NCBI RefSeq assembly: GCF_001557115.1
Contig: NZ_LSKQ01000075.1
Span: forward strand, 1-45,599
Direction: 5' to 3'
DNA length: 45,599 bases
Source: Erythrobacter sp. CCH5-A1
GTDB lineage: Bacteria > Pseudomonadota > Alphaproteobacteria > Sphingomonadales > Sphingomonadaceae
Below, piece after piece: positions 6,175 to 15,228 of the stretch (positions are counted from its first letter, which is position 1; every line of letters starts with the position of its first letter). Position numbers and translations under genes: made by a program. Below the pieces are notes generated by a model. That model saw only the letters and a program-made list of their open reading frames with translations. It ran no database searches and had not been told where the DNA came from.

Positions 6175-6759
6175 ATGACCGATGCCCCCTTCCTCACCGC
6201 GCGGTTCGACAATGCTCTCGCCTATGCCAGCCAGCTGCACCGCACCCAGACCCGCAAGGGCTCGGGCATCCCCTATGTCTCGCACCTCCTCGCCGTCGCA
6301 GCGATCGCGCTCGAGAACGGGGCGGACGAGGATCAGGCGATCGCCGCGCTGCTGCACGATGCGGTCGAGGATCAGGGCGGCCTCGCCCGGCTCGAGGAAA
6401 TCCGCGCCCTCTATGGCGACGGCGTCGCGCAGATCGTTGCCGACTGCACCGATAGCCACACGGAGCCCAAGCCCGCCTGGCACCCGCGCAAGGAGGCCTA
6501 TATCGCCAGCCTCGCCCATAAGCCGCCGCGCAGCCTCGCGGTGAGCCTCGCCGACAAGACCCACAACGCCGCCGCGATCAACGCCGACCTGCGCGCCCAC
6601 GGCGCGGTCGTCTGGAGCCGCTTCACGGGCGGGAAGGGCGGCACCTTGTGGTACTATCGCGCACTGGCAGACGCCTTCCGCACCCATGCGCCGGGGATCG
6701 CTGCCGAGCGCTTCGCACGCGAAGTCGACGAAATGGAAGAACTGGCAACGCGCGCTTAG
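6175..6759 (+). CDS. HD-domain phosphohydrolase, small alarmone hydrolase-like
   Basis: The 194-residue protein is a stand-alone HD-fold hydrolase resembling the hydrolase half of RelA/SpoT enzymes. Metal and catalytic residues are in place: H37 (YVSHLLA), H61-D62 and E65-D66 (LLHDAVED), and D127 (SLADKTHN). Family members of this size (MESH1/small alarmone hydrolases) remove pyrophosphate from (p)ppGpp or act on NADPH; the actual substrate is unknown. No synthetase or TGS domain follows. A strong ribosome site (GGAGG, about 7 bases before ATG) supports the start. It is the first chromosomal gene beyond the prophage edge and is convergent with the asparagine synthase gene. Confidence 0.82.
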   Translation: MTDAPFLTARFDNALAYASQLHRTQTRKGSGIPYVSHLLAVAAIALENGADEDQAIAALLHDAVEDQGGLARLEEIRALYGDGVAQIVADCTDSHTEPKPAWHPRKEAYIASLAHKPPRSLAVSLADKTHNAAAINADLRAHGAVVWSRFTGGKGGTLWYYRALADAFRTHAPGIAAERFAREVDEMEELATRA

Positions 6760-6795
6760 GACAAACGACAACAGCCGCCCGCGGATCGATGCCCG

Positions 6796-8769
6796 TCACT
6801 CCTGCGCGAGCAGCCACGCTTGCAGCATCAGCACGATCCACAGCCGCTGCGTCCAGTCCCGCCGGCCCGAGAGGTGCTCGTCCCAGGCCTGGCGCACCGG
6901 CACAGGATCGATCAGCCCGTCGCGCCGCAAGCGATCCTCGGCGAGCAGGTCTTCGGCCCAGGCGCGCAGCGGCCCGCGCAGCAGATCGCCGATCGGGATG
7001 CCGAAACCCATCTTGGGCCGCTCGATCAGCTCGCGCGGGACATGGCGATAGAGGATCTGGCGCAGGGCCCACTTTCCCTCACCGCCGCGGATCTTCATGT
7101 GCGAGGGCAGGCGGGCCGAGGCCATCAGCACCTCGGGATCGAGAAACGGCACCCGCGTCTCGAGGCTGATGGCCATCGCCGCCCGGTCGACCTTGCACAG
7201 GATATCGTCGGGCAGATAGGTGCGCATGTCCTGCGCCATCATCAGCGTCGCGGGGTCACCGGCAAGCACCGCCGGCAGAGGATCGTCGAGCAGGGTGCGC
7301 GCCGGGTCGCCCGGCCCGATCGCCAGCGCCTCCCCCGGCCAGCTCGACACGAGGCCGCGGTAGAGATCATCGAACGTCCGCACATCGCGAAGCGTGACGG
7401 CAAGGCGGTGCGCCTTTTCTCCCAAGCGGCTGACCCTGCCGCCGGTCAGGCTGCCGATGCGGTCCCACGTCTCCACCGACACCGCCGCCATCCCCCGCGC
7501 CAGCCCGGCCCGGAGCGCGTGCGGCACCCGGTCCAGCCTGCGCCAGATGCGCGGGCCCCAGAGGTAGCGGTTGTAGCCGCCGAACAGCTCGTCTCCCGCA
7601 TCGCCCGAAAGGGCCACGGTGACATCGCGCCGGGCGGCACGGCACACCAGGTGGGTCGGGATCTGCGAGGAATCCGCGAAGGGCTCGTCATACATCACCG
7701 GCAGCTGGGGGATGACCGCGCGCGCCTCGGCCTCGGTGACGATCAGCTCGGTGTGATCGGTCTCCAGATGCCGGGCGACCGCGGCGGCGTAGGGCGCTTC
7801 ATTATAGGCGGGGTTCTCGAAGCCGACCGAGAAGGTCCTGACCGGGCGCGCGGATTGCGTCTGCATCAGCGCGACGATCAGCGAGCTGTCGACCCCGCCC
7901 GACAGGAACGCCCCGAGCGGCACATCGGCAATCATCTGCCTGCCGACCGACGTCCGCAGCGCTGCGTCGACGGCGTCCAGCGCCTCGGCCTCGGTGGAGA
8001 ACGGCGCCTCTGCCCCGCTCTCCAGCATGGCGTCCAGCGACCAGTAGCGCCGGATCGACAGCGTTTCGTGACGGTCGCCGGGCCGCAAGGGCTGTGCGGG
8101 CGCATGGGCGGGCGGGTTGCCTTCGATGGTCAGAATGCAACCGGGCTCGAGCTTGTAGACCCCGGGGTGGATGGAGCGCGGCGCGGGCACATAGGCAAAA
8201 CGCAGATATTGCGCGAGCGCCTGCCGGCACACCGCGCGCGGGAATTCCGGATGCTGGCGCAGCGCCTTGAGCTCGGAGGCGAACACCAGAGCGCGGCCGG
8301 CCCATCCCCAGTAGAGCGGCTTTTCCCCGATGCGGTCGCGCGCCAGCGAAAGGCTGCGCGTGCGCATGTCCCACAGGGCGATGGCGAACATGCCCGTGGC
8401 CCGGCGCAAGGTATCGTCGAGGCCCCAGTGGGCGATCCCGGCGAGCAGCGTCTCGGTATCCGAATGCCCCCGCCACTCCGGCGCAGCCCCCGCCGCCGCA
8501 AGATCGCGGCGCAGATCGAGATGATTGTAGATCTCGCCGTTGTAGGCGATGACGTAGCGCCCGCAGGCCGAGGCCATGGGCTGCGCTCCGGCGGCGCTGA
8601 GATCGAGGATCGACAGCCGCCGGTGGCCGAGCGCAATGCCGTCTGCGGCCCAGATGCCCCCGGCGTCGGGCCCGCGGTGATGCAAGGCCGTGGCCATCGC
8701 CTCGGCAAGCCGCGAAAGCTCATCCGACGAAGGGCCATCGGGGGCCAGTATCCCGGTCAGGCCGCACAT
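6796..8769 (-). CDS. asnB: Glutamine-hydrolysing asparagine synthase
   Basis: The 657-residue enzyme has an N-terminal glutamine amidotransferase with Cys2 as nucleophile (MCGLTG; the start at 8769 is fixed by this residue), HHRGPDA, and the YNGEIYNH and SDTETLL segments. The synthetase half carries the ATP pyrophosphatase loop SGGVDSS at about residue 290 and SGDAGDELFGGYNRY. In cytosolic metabolism such enzymes make asparagine, but paralogues inside exopolysaccharide clusters are thought to amidate sugar acids of the glycan. Here it is the last gene of a leftward polysaccharide operon, 26 bp after a methyltransferase gene, so a sugar-amidation role is as likely as amino-acid synthesis. Confidence 0.9.
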   Translation of the reverse strand: MCGLTGILAPDGPSSDELSRLAEAMATALHHRGPDAGGIWAADGIALGHRRLSILDLSAAGAQPMASACGRYVIAYNGEIYNHLDLRRDLAAAGAAPEWRGHSDTETLLAGIAHWGLDDTLRRATGMFAIALWDMRTRSLSLARDRIGEKPLYWGWAGRALVFASELKALRQHPEFPRAVCRQALAQYLRFAYVPAPRSIHPGVYKLEPGCILTIEGNPPAHAPAQPLRPGDRHETLSIRRYWSLDAMLESGAEAPFSTEAEALDAVDAALRTSVGRQMIADVPLGAFLSGGVDSSLIVALMQTQSARPVRTFSVGFENPAYNEAPYAAAVARHLETDHTELIVTEAEARAVIPQLPVMYDEPFADSSQIPTHLVCRAARRDVTVALSGDAGDELFGGYNRYLWGPRIWRRLDRVPHALRAGLARGMAAVSVETWDRIGSLTGGRVSRLGEKAHRLAVTLRDVRTFDDLYRGLVSSWPGEALAIGPGDPARTLLDDPLPAVLAGDPATLMMAQDMRTYLPDDILCKVDRAAMAISLETRVPFLDPEVLMASARLPSHMKIRGGEGKWALRQILYRHVPRELIERPKMGFGIPIGDLLRGPLRAWAEDLLAEDRLRRDGLIDPVPVRQAWDEHLSGRRDWTQRLWIVLMLQAWLLAQE

Positions 8770-8795
8770 GGGGATGGTACCGTGGTCATCGCAGA

Positions 8796-9560
8796 TCAGG
8801 TCTTCCGGAAGATTCCGACATATTTGCCGTCGGATTCCGTGATCGCGTAGGTGAGACTCTTCTCCGTCACGAACTCGGCGAAATACATGTTGTCCTGGAT
8901 GTCGTCGGAGATGAAGACGCCGCCGGGCGCGAGGGCCTCCCACAGCAGCGGAAAGGCATAGCCGCGGCCGTGCCAGCTCTTGTCGGAATCGTAGTGGCAC
9001 AGATCCAATGTGCCGCCAGCCGCGCGAATGGCCTTTTCCAGCCCCTTGCGGTCGGGCTCGCGAATGAGCGTCCAGCGCGGGCGCAATTCCTCCGGAACGA
9101 CGATACCGACGAACCGCTCGTTCCCCTGCTTGGGGTAGGGCATGTCGACGCTCCACAGGTGGCCGCCGTCCGTCTCGGCCAACCCCGAGAGGATGGCGAA
9201 GCTCGACCAGCCATAGGCGACCCCGGTCTCGACCACGCGCTTTGCCCCGGTCAGCCGGACCGCATCGAACAGCAGATCGAGATCGCCCGGCCCGCCCATT
9301 TCCACGGCCGATTGCCGCGCTCGCTCGTAGCCCGCATCGAGGGCCGCCTTGTTCATCCCCCGCAGCTCGCCGCTGATCCCGAGGCGCGCGAGGGCTTCGC
9401 CGATGGGCACGGCCTGACGCGCGGCCCAGGCCCCGGCCTCGCTGCGCAGCTGCGTCCCGTCGTAATCGGGCAGGAATTTCCGGCGGGCAAGCTCTGCCCC
9501 ATGCGCCCAGAAGGCCGGGCGGCGTGCAAACCAGATTGCCGTCTTCGCTTTTTCAATCAT
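8796..9560 (-). CDS. Class I SAM-dependent methyltransferase
   Basis: The 254-residue protein has a Rossmann methyltransferase core with motif I VVETGVAYGWSSFAIL (about residues 109-124), an acidic motif II SVDMPYP, and a CHYDSDKSW / GVFISDDIQDN region typical of the Methyltransf_24 type often found beside glycosyltransferases. No membrane segment is seen. It lies 7 bp after the glycosyltransferase gene, suggesting one transcript, and may methylate a sugar or peptide substituent of the exported glycan. The substrate cannot be read from the sequence. Confidence 0.85.
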   Translation of the reverse strand: MIEKAKTAIWFARRPAFWAHGAELARRKFLPDYDGTQLRSEAGAWAARQAVPIGEALARLGISGELRGMNKAALDAGYERARQSAVEMGGPGDLDLLFDAVRLTGAKRVVETGVAYGWSSFAILSGLAETDGGHLWSVDMPYPKQGNERFVGIVVPEELRPRWTLIREPDRKGLEKAIRAAGGTLDLCHYDSDKSWHGRGYAFPLLWEALAPGGVFISDDIQDNMYFAEFVTEKSLTYAITESDGKYVGIFRKT

Positions 9561-9567
9561 TCGTCAC

Positions 9568-10743
9568 TCAGCCTTGATCGGGGAAGAAAACGTGCCTGTA
9601 CTTCCGGTTGACGACCTCGGGCGCGAAGTCGGCGGCGCGGCGCTTGAGCGCCTCGCGATCGTGGGTCGCCGCCAGCGCATCGAGGATGGCCCGCGCGAGC
9701 GCGTCGGCGTCACCCACCGGAACCAGACTGCCATAGCGGCCATCCTCGAGAATTTCCGCCGGGCCTGACGGGCAATCCGTGGAGACGACCGGGAGGCCGC
9801 AAGCAAGGGCTTCGACCAGCACATTGCCGAAGCCTTCGTAGTCGGACGAGAGCACGAAAAGATCGGACGCGGCGTAGAAGGGGACCGGATTGTCCACATG
9901 CCCCGGCATCAGCACGTCCGCGGCCAGGCCCTCCGCGGCGATCAACGCCCGTGTTTCCTCCTCGCATTCGCCGGTGCCCAGGATCATCAGCCGCGCATCG
10001 ATAGAACGCCGCACGATCTTGAGCGCGCGGATAAGCAGGGCATGGTTCTTCTGCTTCTTGAGCCGGCCGACTGTCAGCAGGCGCTTGCCGGCCCATCCGC
10101 CCCATGCCGCCTCGACGGAACTGTCGGGGCCCGGAGGCGCGGGCAGGAGTCCCACGGGATTGTGCACCACCTGAAACTTGCCGCGCGGCATGAAGGCGAG
10201 CCGGGCGACATCGTCCGCGACGCCGCCCGAGACCGCGATCCGCGCCGATGCGAGCGGGTAGGTCAGCGCCAGCGACGCGCGCAGGGCCCAGCGCTTGGCA
10301 AGGCTGCCTCCGCCATATTGCACCGAGAGCGGGTTGTGGTCAGCGAGGCACAGCCGCGCCGATGACCGCGCGAGCCTGTGCGCGACCACGGCGATCGATG
10401 TCAGCGGCCAGATATTCGCATGGACGACATCGACGCGCTCCCGCTTGAGGTATCGCGCCAAGGGCCCGATCGCCCACCTCGCGCGCTTGACGTCGAGATT
10501 GAAGACCCGGCATCCGGCAGGCACCGCTGCCGAAACGTCGGCAGGCTCGTCGAGGAACACCAGATCGACGGCGTAGCCCTGGGACAGGAACCATTCGGCA
10601 TTGGCGATGACGACACGCTCGGCCCCGCCGAAAGGCAGCAGGCTCGGCAGCAGGATTGCAAGCCGTTTGGGCCGGGCGCGGGCAGGCAGGGGCGTGCTGC
10701 GGGCAGCCGCGATCTTGCCGGTGTCGATCGGGTGGGTGTTCAC
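9568..10743 (-). CDS. GT4-family glycosyltransferase
   Basis: The 391-residue protein has the two-Rossmann GT-B fold. Visible features are the N-terminal donor/acceptor glycine segment LPFGGAERVV, the VGRLKKQKNH segment at the start of the C-terminal domain, and the retaining GT4 signature SSDYEGFGNVLVEAL with its E-x7-E pair, followed by GLPVVSTD. The family transfers sugars from nucleotide donors to lipid-linked glycans at the inner face of the cytoplasmic membrane. I chose the GTG at 10743 as start because it overlaps the stop of the FemAB-like gene (GTGA), a coupling seen repeatedly in this operon; a longer upstream reading would overlap that gene strongly. Confidence 0.88.
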   Translation of the reverse strand: MNTHPIDTGKIAAARSTPLPARARPKRLAILLPSLLPFGGAERVVIANAEWFLSQGYAVDLVFLDEPADVSAAVPAGCRVFNLDVKRARWAIGPLARYLKRERVDVVHANIWPLTSIAVVAHRLARSSARLCLADHNPLSVQYGGGSLAKRWALRASLALTYPLASARIAVSGGVADDVARLAFMPRGKFQVVHNPVGLLPAPPGPDSSVEAAWGGWAGKRLLTVGRLKKQKNHALLIRALKIVRRSIDARLMILGTGECEEETRALIAAEGLAADVLMPGHVDNPVPFYAASDLFVLSSDYEGFGNVLVEALACGLPVVSTDCPSGPAEILEDGRYGSLVPVGDADALARAILDALAATHDREALKRRAADFAPEVVNRKYRHVFFPDQG

Positions 10744-11663
10744 CGCGTGCGCCCCCGCGCCAGCGCCTTGAGGCTGCCGGCAAGCGCCTGCCCGCGCGCG
10801 GCCACAGCCGAGGTCGATCGCCACTCCGTCCCGAGGTCGACCAGCTGCCCGCCGAACCTCTGCTTGAAGGTGAAGATGCCATCCTCCGCGCTGGTGCTGG
10901 CGACGCCGCCCAGATCGTACCAGTCGAGCCCAGCGGCCTTGAGGTGGCGCATCGCCTGCCAGTGAAGATACTGGCCGGTCCCGTCGTTCACTTTCGACAG
11001 ATTGACGCCGTACATGAAGCTGGCTGCGTCACCGGCCTTGTAGAGGTGCAGGTAGTTGCTGGCCTCGCCGCCGTTGCGCGCGACCAGCAGGATGGCGCGC
11101 CCGTCCCCGTACATGGCGGCAATCGTCGCCGGTTCGGCGATGTTGAGGCCCCGCTCGCCCGAGAAATCCGTGAGGGCCGCCAGAAACGCGCTCACGAGGT
11201 CCGCGGGCGGCGCGGTGTAGGCCGTGACCGTGCACCCGCCGGCTTCGGCCTTCCTGATCTTCCGGCGGTAATCCGACGACATCGCCGACATCAGCCCGTC
11301 CTCGCTCTGGCGCAGGTCGATGACGAAGGTGGCCGTGTTGAGCAGACGCTCGTGCGAGGCGGCGCGGTGGAACGTGCGGCCGGACAGGACCGGCTCCGAA
11401 AGGACGCCGTCGAAATCGTGAATGATGATATCGGTCAGATCGACCAGCCCCGCCTGCGCCGCGAGCCACTGGTCCAGCGCCCCGCGCCCCGTGACCGTCA
11501 ACAGGACGAGATAGCGCGTGACGATCGCCCGGCGCTTGGCCAGCACGCGCAGGCCCGGGCGGTCCTCCACCACGCGCCATCCGAAATAGCGCTGGTGCGC
11601 CCAGTCATCGGCCAGGAAGATGCTGCGATAGGCAGGGGTTGGCTGGGTATCGCCGGTGCTCAT
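10740..11663 (-). CDS. FemAB-like / GNAT-family acyl- or aminoacyltransferase
   Basis: The 307-residue protein belongs to the FemAB/Acetyltransf_6 group. The segment SSDYRRKIRKAEAGG (about residues 128-142) and the C-terminal RHLKAAGLDWYDLGGVAS with FKQRFGG are characteristic. Relatives in polysaccharide operons attach acetyl or aminoacyl groups to amino sugars. Its ATG overlaps the upstream methyltransferase stop by 4 bases and its stop overlaps the glycosyltransferase start, so it is in the centre of a coupled operon. Similar proteins occur in exosortase-linked exopolysaccharide clusters, but no exosortase is visible here. Confidence 0.82.
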   Translation of the reverse strand: MSTGDTQPTPAYRSIFLADDWAHQRYFGWRVVEDRPGLRVLAKRRAIVTRYLVLLTVTGRGALDQWLAAQAGLVDLTDIIIHDFDGVLSEPVLSGRTFHRAASHERLLNTATFVIDLRQSEDGLMSAMSSDYRRKIRKAEAGGCTVTAYTAPPADLVSAFLAALTDFSGERGLNIAEPATIAAMYGDGRAILLVARNGGEASNYLHLYKAGDAASFMYGVNLSKVNDGTGQYLHWQAMRHLKAAGLDWYDLGGVASTSAEDGIFTFKQRFGGQLVDLGTEWRSTSAVAARGQALAGSLKALARGRTR

Positions 11664-12418
11664 CAGGCGTCCCGTTTGCGCGCCGCGTAGTAAAACCAGG
11701 GCGTCAGATAGGGCGCAGACACTTCGGGAAAGTGGCCGCCGACGGTCTCGACAACCGTGAAGCCCGCCGCCGCCAGTTGCGGCTCCATCGTCGCCGGGGT
11801 GGAGACGTAGTGGTCCATGCCGCCGTGGACCGGATCGCGGATATAGCCCTCGCCCCTGGCATAGGCCTCCCGGCCGTAGTTGCGCGCGGCAAGGCTGGCA
11901 GACTTGAAGATCGAGCGCACGATCCGCCACACGATCTGGTGGCCGCGGGCATTGGCGAGCAGCGGCCAGACGCCCAGAATCCGGGCGTTGTGCGAGGAGA
12001 AGATGAACACGCCGCCCGGCTTCAGCACGCGGGCCGTTTCGGCGAGGCAGCGCGCGCGTGCCTCGTCGGAGCGGATCACGTCGATGCCGTTGAACGAGAA
12101 CACGACCGCGTCGAACGTGCCATCGGCGAACTGCGCCATGTCGGTCGCGTCGCAGTGACGGAATTCGAGGTCCGGGAAGCGCTTGCGGCACGCGGCGACC
12201 ATTTCTTCGGAATAATCCGCGCCGACATAGCGGCCTGCACCTTCGGCAAGGTAGGGGGTGGTGCGCCCGCCGCCGACGCCCATGTCGAGGATCGCCATGC
12301 CGGGCGTGAGGTGGCGCGCGAACAGATGCTGCTCGCACGGCTGCAGATCGGTCTGGCGTTCGTAGAAGGAGACGACCTCGTCACTCTTGTACTTCTCGAG
12401 ATTTCCGTCGCCGGTCAT
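11663..12418 (-). CDS. Class I SAM-dependent methyltransferase (Methyltransf_11 type)
   Basis: The 251-residue protein has motif I ILDMGVGGGRTTPYL (about residues 43-57), the acidic post-I residue in VGADYSEEM, motif II FDAVVFSFNGID and post-II VLKPGGVFIFSSHN. The C-terminal part ends with PWFYYAARKRDA, a common ending of small-molecule methyltransferases. It overlaps the deacetylase gene upstream and the FemAB-like gene downstream by 4 bases each. The operon thus carries two different methyltransferases, suggesting two methylated positions in the glycan or a role in making a branched sugar; this is inference. Confidence 0.85.
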   Translation of the reverse strand: MTGDGNLEKYKSDEVVSFYERQTDLQPCEQHLFARHLTPGMAILDMGVGGGRTTPYLAEGAGRYVGADYSEEMVAACRKRFPDLEFRHCDATDMAQFADGTFDAVVFSFNGIDVIRSDEARARCLAETARVLKPGGVFIFSSHNARILGVWPLLANARGHQIVWRIVRSIFKSASLAARNYGREAYARGEGYIRDPVHGGMDHYVSTPATMEPQLAAAGFTVVETVGGHFPEVSAPYLTPWFYYAARKRDA

Positions 12419-13434
12419 TCAGCTGTTCCCCTGTTGGTGCCGCCCTGCGCGCTCGGCCGGGCCGTGCCGCCGGTCGCGCGGAAGCGGGCCTCGGCCATGC
12501 TGCGGCCATACATCGTGATGCGGTGATGCTCGGTCGCCGCCGCGTAAGAGAAGCGTTCGCCCGTCAGCAGGATATGCGCAAAGCCGGCGGCCGCGACGAT
12601 CTCGGCATGGCCGGGCCGCTGGCTGCCGTTCGGGAAGGCATAGACCCGCGGCGCCTGGCCGAGCGCGCGGCCGAACCACGCCTGGCAGGCGCGCGCGTCA
12701 TTGGCGACATAGTCGTCGGTTTCGGCGGCCATGGTGGCATGCTCCATGCTGTGCGCGCCGAATTCGTGAAGGTCGCCGATCTGCCGCAGGTCTTCGATCG
12801 TCATGAGCGGCGTGGTGCGCCACCCCTCGAACCGGTCGAAATGCGGCTGGAGCGCCGCCATCGCCGCTTTCTGCCGGGCGATCGGCATGTTCTTGAGCGC
12901 GGCCGAGGCACGCCGCCCCGTCAGAACGCGATCCCGCGTGGCCGCGCCGCGATCCTCCGCGGTTTCAAAGCCCGGGAGCGGCGTCTCGCGCAGCAGGCTG
13001 TCGGGCGCCTGCCCGATGAAGTCCTGCAGCATGACGTTGAGCGGCGGCTTGCCGCTTTCGACACAGGCCGGAATGATGTTCTGGTTGGCCCGGACCCGGT
13101 GGGCCTCGAGTATGGGGACGACGGTGGTGATGAAGTCCTTGTAGCCGTCATCGAACGACAGGACGAGCCTGGGCCGCCCGGTGTCGCCGGCTGCCTCGAG
13201 CCCCGCGAAGGTGACGATCTCGAACCGGCGCTTGAGCCAGCCGACCAGCTCGTCGAAGATCTTCGGCGACATGGCCTCGTAGGCGCTTGAGCTGTCGTCG
13301 TCGACGCGGTGGAAGTTGAGGACCGTCAGCGCACCGCTGCGCGCGATCCACGCAAGCTTGGCGCCGAGCGCCGGGTCGTTGCCCAGCACGGCCACCGTGG
13401 CGCGCTTCGCCATCGACCGGGCGAGAGAGATCAT
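12415..13434 (-). CDS. NodB-type polysaccharide deacetylase
   Basis: The 339-residue protein has the carbohydrate-esterase-4 motifs: FHRVDD (about 41-46), LSFDDGYKDF with the catalytic Asp and metal-binding Asp (about 91-100), and FGAHSMEHATM providing the metal-binding histidines. Between the first and second motif groups is an insertion of about 90 residues, longer than in minimal NodB proteins. It removes N- or O-acetyl groups from surface polysaccharide. There is no clear signal peptide, so the site of action is uncertain. It is the first gene of the coupled five- or six-gene operon that reads leftward to asnB. Confidence 0.87.
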   Translation of the reverse strand: MISLARSMAKRATVAVLGNDPALGAKLAWIARSGALTVLNFHRVDDDSSSAYEAMSPKIFDELVGWLKRRFEIVTFAGLEAAGDTGRPRLVLSFDDGYKDFITTVVPILEAHRVRANQNIIPACVESGKPPLNVMLQDFIGQAPDSLLRETPLPGFETAEDRGAATRDRVLTGRRASAALKNMPIARQKAAMAALQPHFDRFEGWRTTPLMTIEDLRQIGDLHEFGAHSMEHATMAAETDDYVANDARACQAWFGRALGQAPRVYAFPNGSQRPGHAEIVAAAGFAHILLTGERFSYAAATEHHRITMYGRSMAEARFRATGGTARPSAQGGTNRGTAE

Positions 13435-13720
13435 GATCCGGCCCTTCCCGTCGCTGCCGCGCGGGGGCGTGTCGGCATTTCCTGTGCACTGGCAAGCGCC
13501 ACCGGCTCTGCTCCCCCGGATTTCATGAAAGCGGTTTCATTTCAATCATGCAACCTTATCGAGGGGGACTCGGGCTGTATAGTATCTGGCTTGCCCGCTC
13601 GGTCCGAAACCTTGCTGTGCCTGACCGGCGCGGAACTGTCCGCAAAATCAACGGGCAGCGCTGCGCGGCGGTAATCGCCCCTTGCGACACTCTCGTGTCA
13701 GGACTGCCGCCGGGGTCGGC
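13435..13720. promoter_or_regulatory. Upstream region of the deacetylase operon
   Basis: This 286-bp gap between the flippase stop and the deacetylase start is the only long non-coding space in the polysaccharide block, so the operon promoter probably lies here. It contains the inverted repeat ATGAAA-gcgg-TTTCAT (13525-13540), overlapping a TTTCATGAAA palindrome (13521-13530), and a small hairpin GACAC-tctc-GTGTC (13686-13699) just after the flippase stop. No T run follows that hairpin. No gene is seen. Confidence 0.45.
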
Positions 13721-15136
13721 TCAATCCTGCGCCGGGCCCGCCGGCCTTTGCGCGAACACCGGGGCGATCGAAAAGAGCGAGGTACGAATGCCGAGCTTGC
13801 GGCGGGCCACCAGAGTCATCCAGATCCCCTTCGCGAGCTCCGAAGCGATCATGCCGACCGCCATCGCCGAGACGCCGAGCCACGGGAACAGCGCCAGCGC
13901 CAGCGCGATCCCGACCACCGGACCGGCGAGGTAGATCTGCACCAGCTTGGTCTCCTCGCCGCACATGTTGAGGATCATCGTCGCCGAACCGAAGATGCCG
14001 TTGATGATGTAGGACACGGCAATCAGCAGAAGCGGTATCCACGCAGGGATGAATGCCGCGCCGAAGGCCCAGCCGATCAGCGGTCTGCCGACGAGGTAGA
14101 GCCCCAGCGTCATCGCGGCGGCGCCGGCCACCACCACCGCTGCCGATGCCACGGCAATCAGCTCCAGCTGGCGGATTTTCCGCTCAGCATGAAGCTGGGC
14201 GATGTGCGGCATGATGACCAGATTGACCGCCGTCGCAAGGAACCCGATCAGCGCGGACACGGCGAGAGCCACGCGGAAGATGCCGAGGTCGCCGAGCGTG
14301 GCGAGCGCGCCGATCAGCAGCACGGGGTACTGCCCGTCGATGGTGCGCATCACTTCGGTGCCGGTCATCGGCAGGGCGCTGCGTAGCCACTCGGCCTCGG
14401 TCCGCTGTGCCTTGGCCGCGCGCACCGCCTTGGGCGTGATGCGCACAAGGTGCCAGCCGATGACGCACAAGGTCGCCAGCCCGGCCGCCAATTGCAGGGT
14501 AATGGCGGTGGCCGCGCTCATCCGGCCGGACAGGAGGAACATCGCAAGCAGCAGCACAGCCATCAGCGCCGGGCGCAGCAAGGCTTCGTAGACCTGCGCC
14601 GAAACGACCCGGTGGAAGCCGCGCAGCGCGCCGAGGCCAAGGGCGATCAGCGCGGCCATCGGGATCGTGGCGAGGCTCCATGCATAGGCGGCCGTCAGCG
14701 CGTCGACCTTGGGCCATGGCCACAGCTGCATCCCGATCCAGCCGATCGCCATCATCAGCAAGGACGCCGCGATGATCGTCGCCGTGAACCAGAGAAGCGC
14801 GCCCTTGACGCGCGCAGGCTCGTCCGTTGCAAGGCCGACCGAGACTTCGCGGGTGATCAATTGCGGCAAGCCGAACTGGGCGGGAACCGTCAGCAGGGCT
14901 GCCACGGCAATGACGGCGGCGTAGATGCCGAACTGCTCGGGCCCCAGATAGCGCGCGAGCTGCACGCCGGTCGCGAAAGTCAGCCCCATGCCGATGACGC
15001 GGACGGCGAAGCTTGCGCCCACCGCATGCGCAAGCTTGCGCGAAAGGCCGTGGGGGTTCGCCATGTCGGCGGGCAGCCATGTCAGGCGGCCTGCGTCCCG
15101 CAGCAGCGCGCCTAGTCCCTTGGACCGGTCACGCAC
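13721..15136 (-). CDS. Wzx-type polysaccharide flippase
   Basis: The 471-residue protein is an integral membrane protein of the MOP superfamily with about 12-14 hydrophobic segments. The N-terminal pattern VQLARYLGPEQFGIYAAV is characteristic of oligosaccharide flippases. It should move undecaprenyl-linked repeat units across the cytoplasmic membrane. The start is a GTG at 15136 with a GAGG ribosome site 5-6 bases upstream; an ATG at 15064 is an alternative. It is upstream of the glycan modification operon on the same strand, separated by 286 bp. No polymerase (Wzy) or chain-length regulator is visible in the window. Confidence 0.87.
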   Translation of the reverse strand: MRDRSKGLGALLRDAGRLTWLPADMANPHGLSRKLAHAVGASFAVRVIGMGLTFATGVQLARYLGPEQFGIYAAVIAVAALLTVPAQFGLPQLITREVSVGLATDEPARVKGALLWFTATIIAASLLMMAIGWIGMQLWPWPKVDALTAAYAWSLATIPMAALIALGLGALRGFHRVVSAQVYEALLRPALMAVLLLAMFLLSGRMSAATAITLQLAAGLATLCVIGWHLVRITPKAVRAAKAQRTEAEWLRSALPMTGTEVMRTIDGQYPVLLIGALATLGDLGIFRVALAVSALIGFLATAVNLVIMPHIAQLHAERKIRQLELIAVASAAVVVAGAAAMTLGLYLVGRPLIGWAFGAAFIPAWIPLLLIAVSYIINGIFGSATMILNMCGEETKLVQIYLAGPVVGIALALALFPWLGVSAMAVGMIASELAKGIWMTLVARRKLGIRTSLFSIAPVFAQRPAGPAQD

Positions 15137-15228
15137 AGCGCCTCACAGGGTGTTGATTCTCTGACGGGTCCACGCGCGCCCCATCAGCCAACCAGCGCCG
15201 TTTGGCAAGGTCGGCGGGGAGCGGAGGC

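Noticed and set aside
6820..8850. Plus-strand frame of 676 codons opposite asnB
   Set aside because: It is rich in Arg/Gly/Asp/Gln as expected for an antisense shadow, while the minus strand encodes a complete asparagine synthase.
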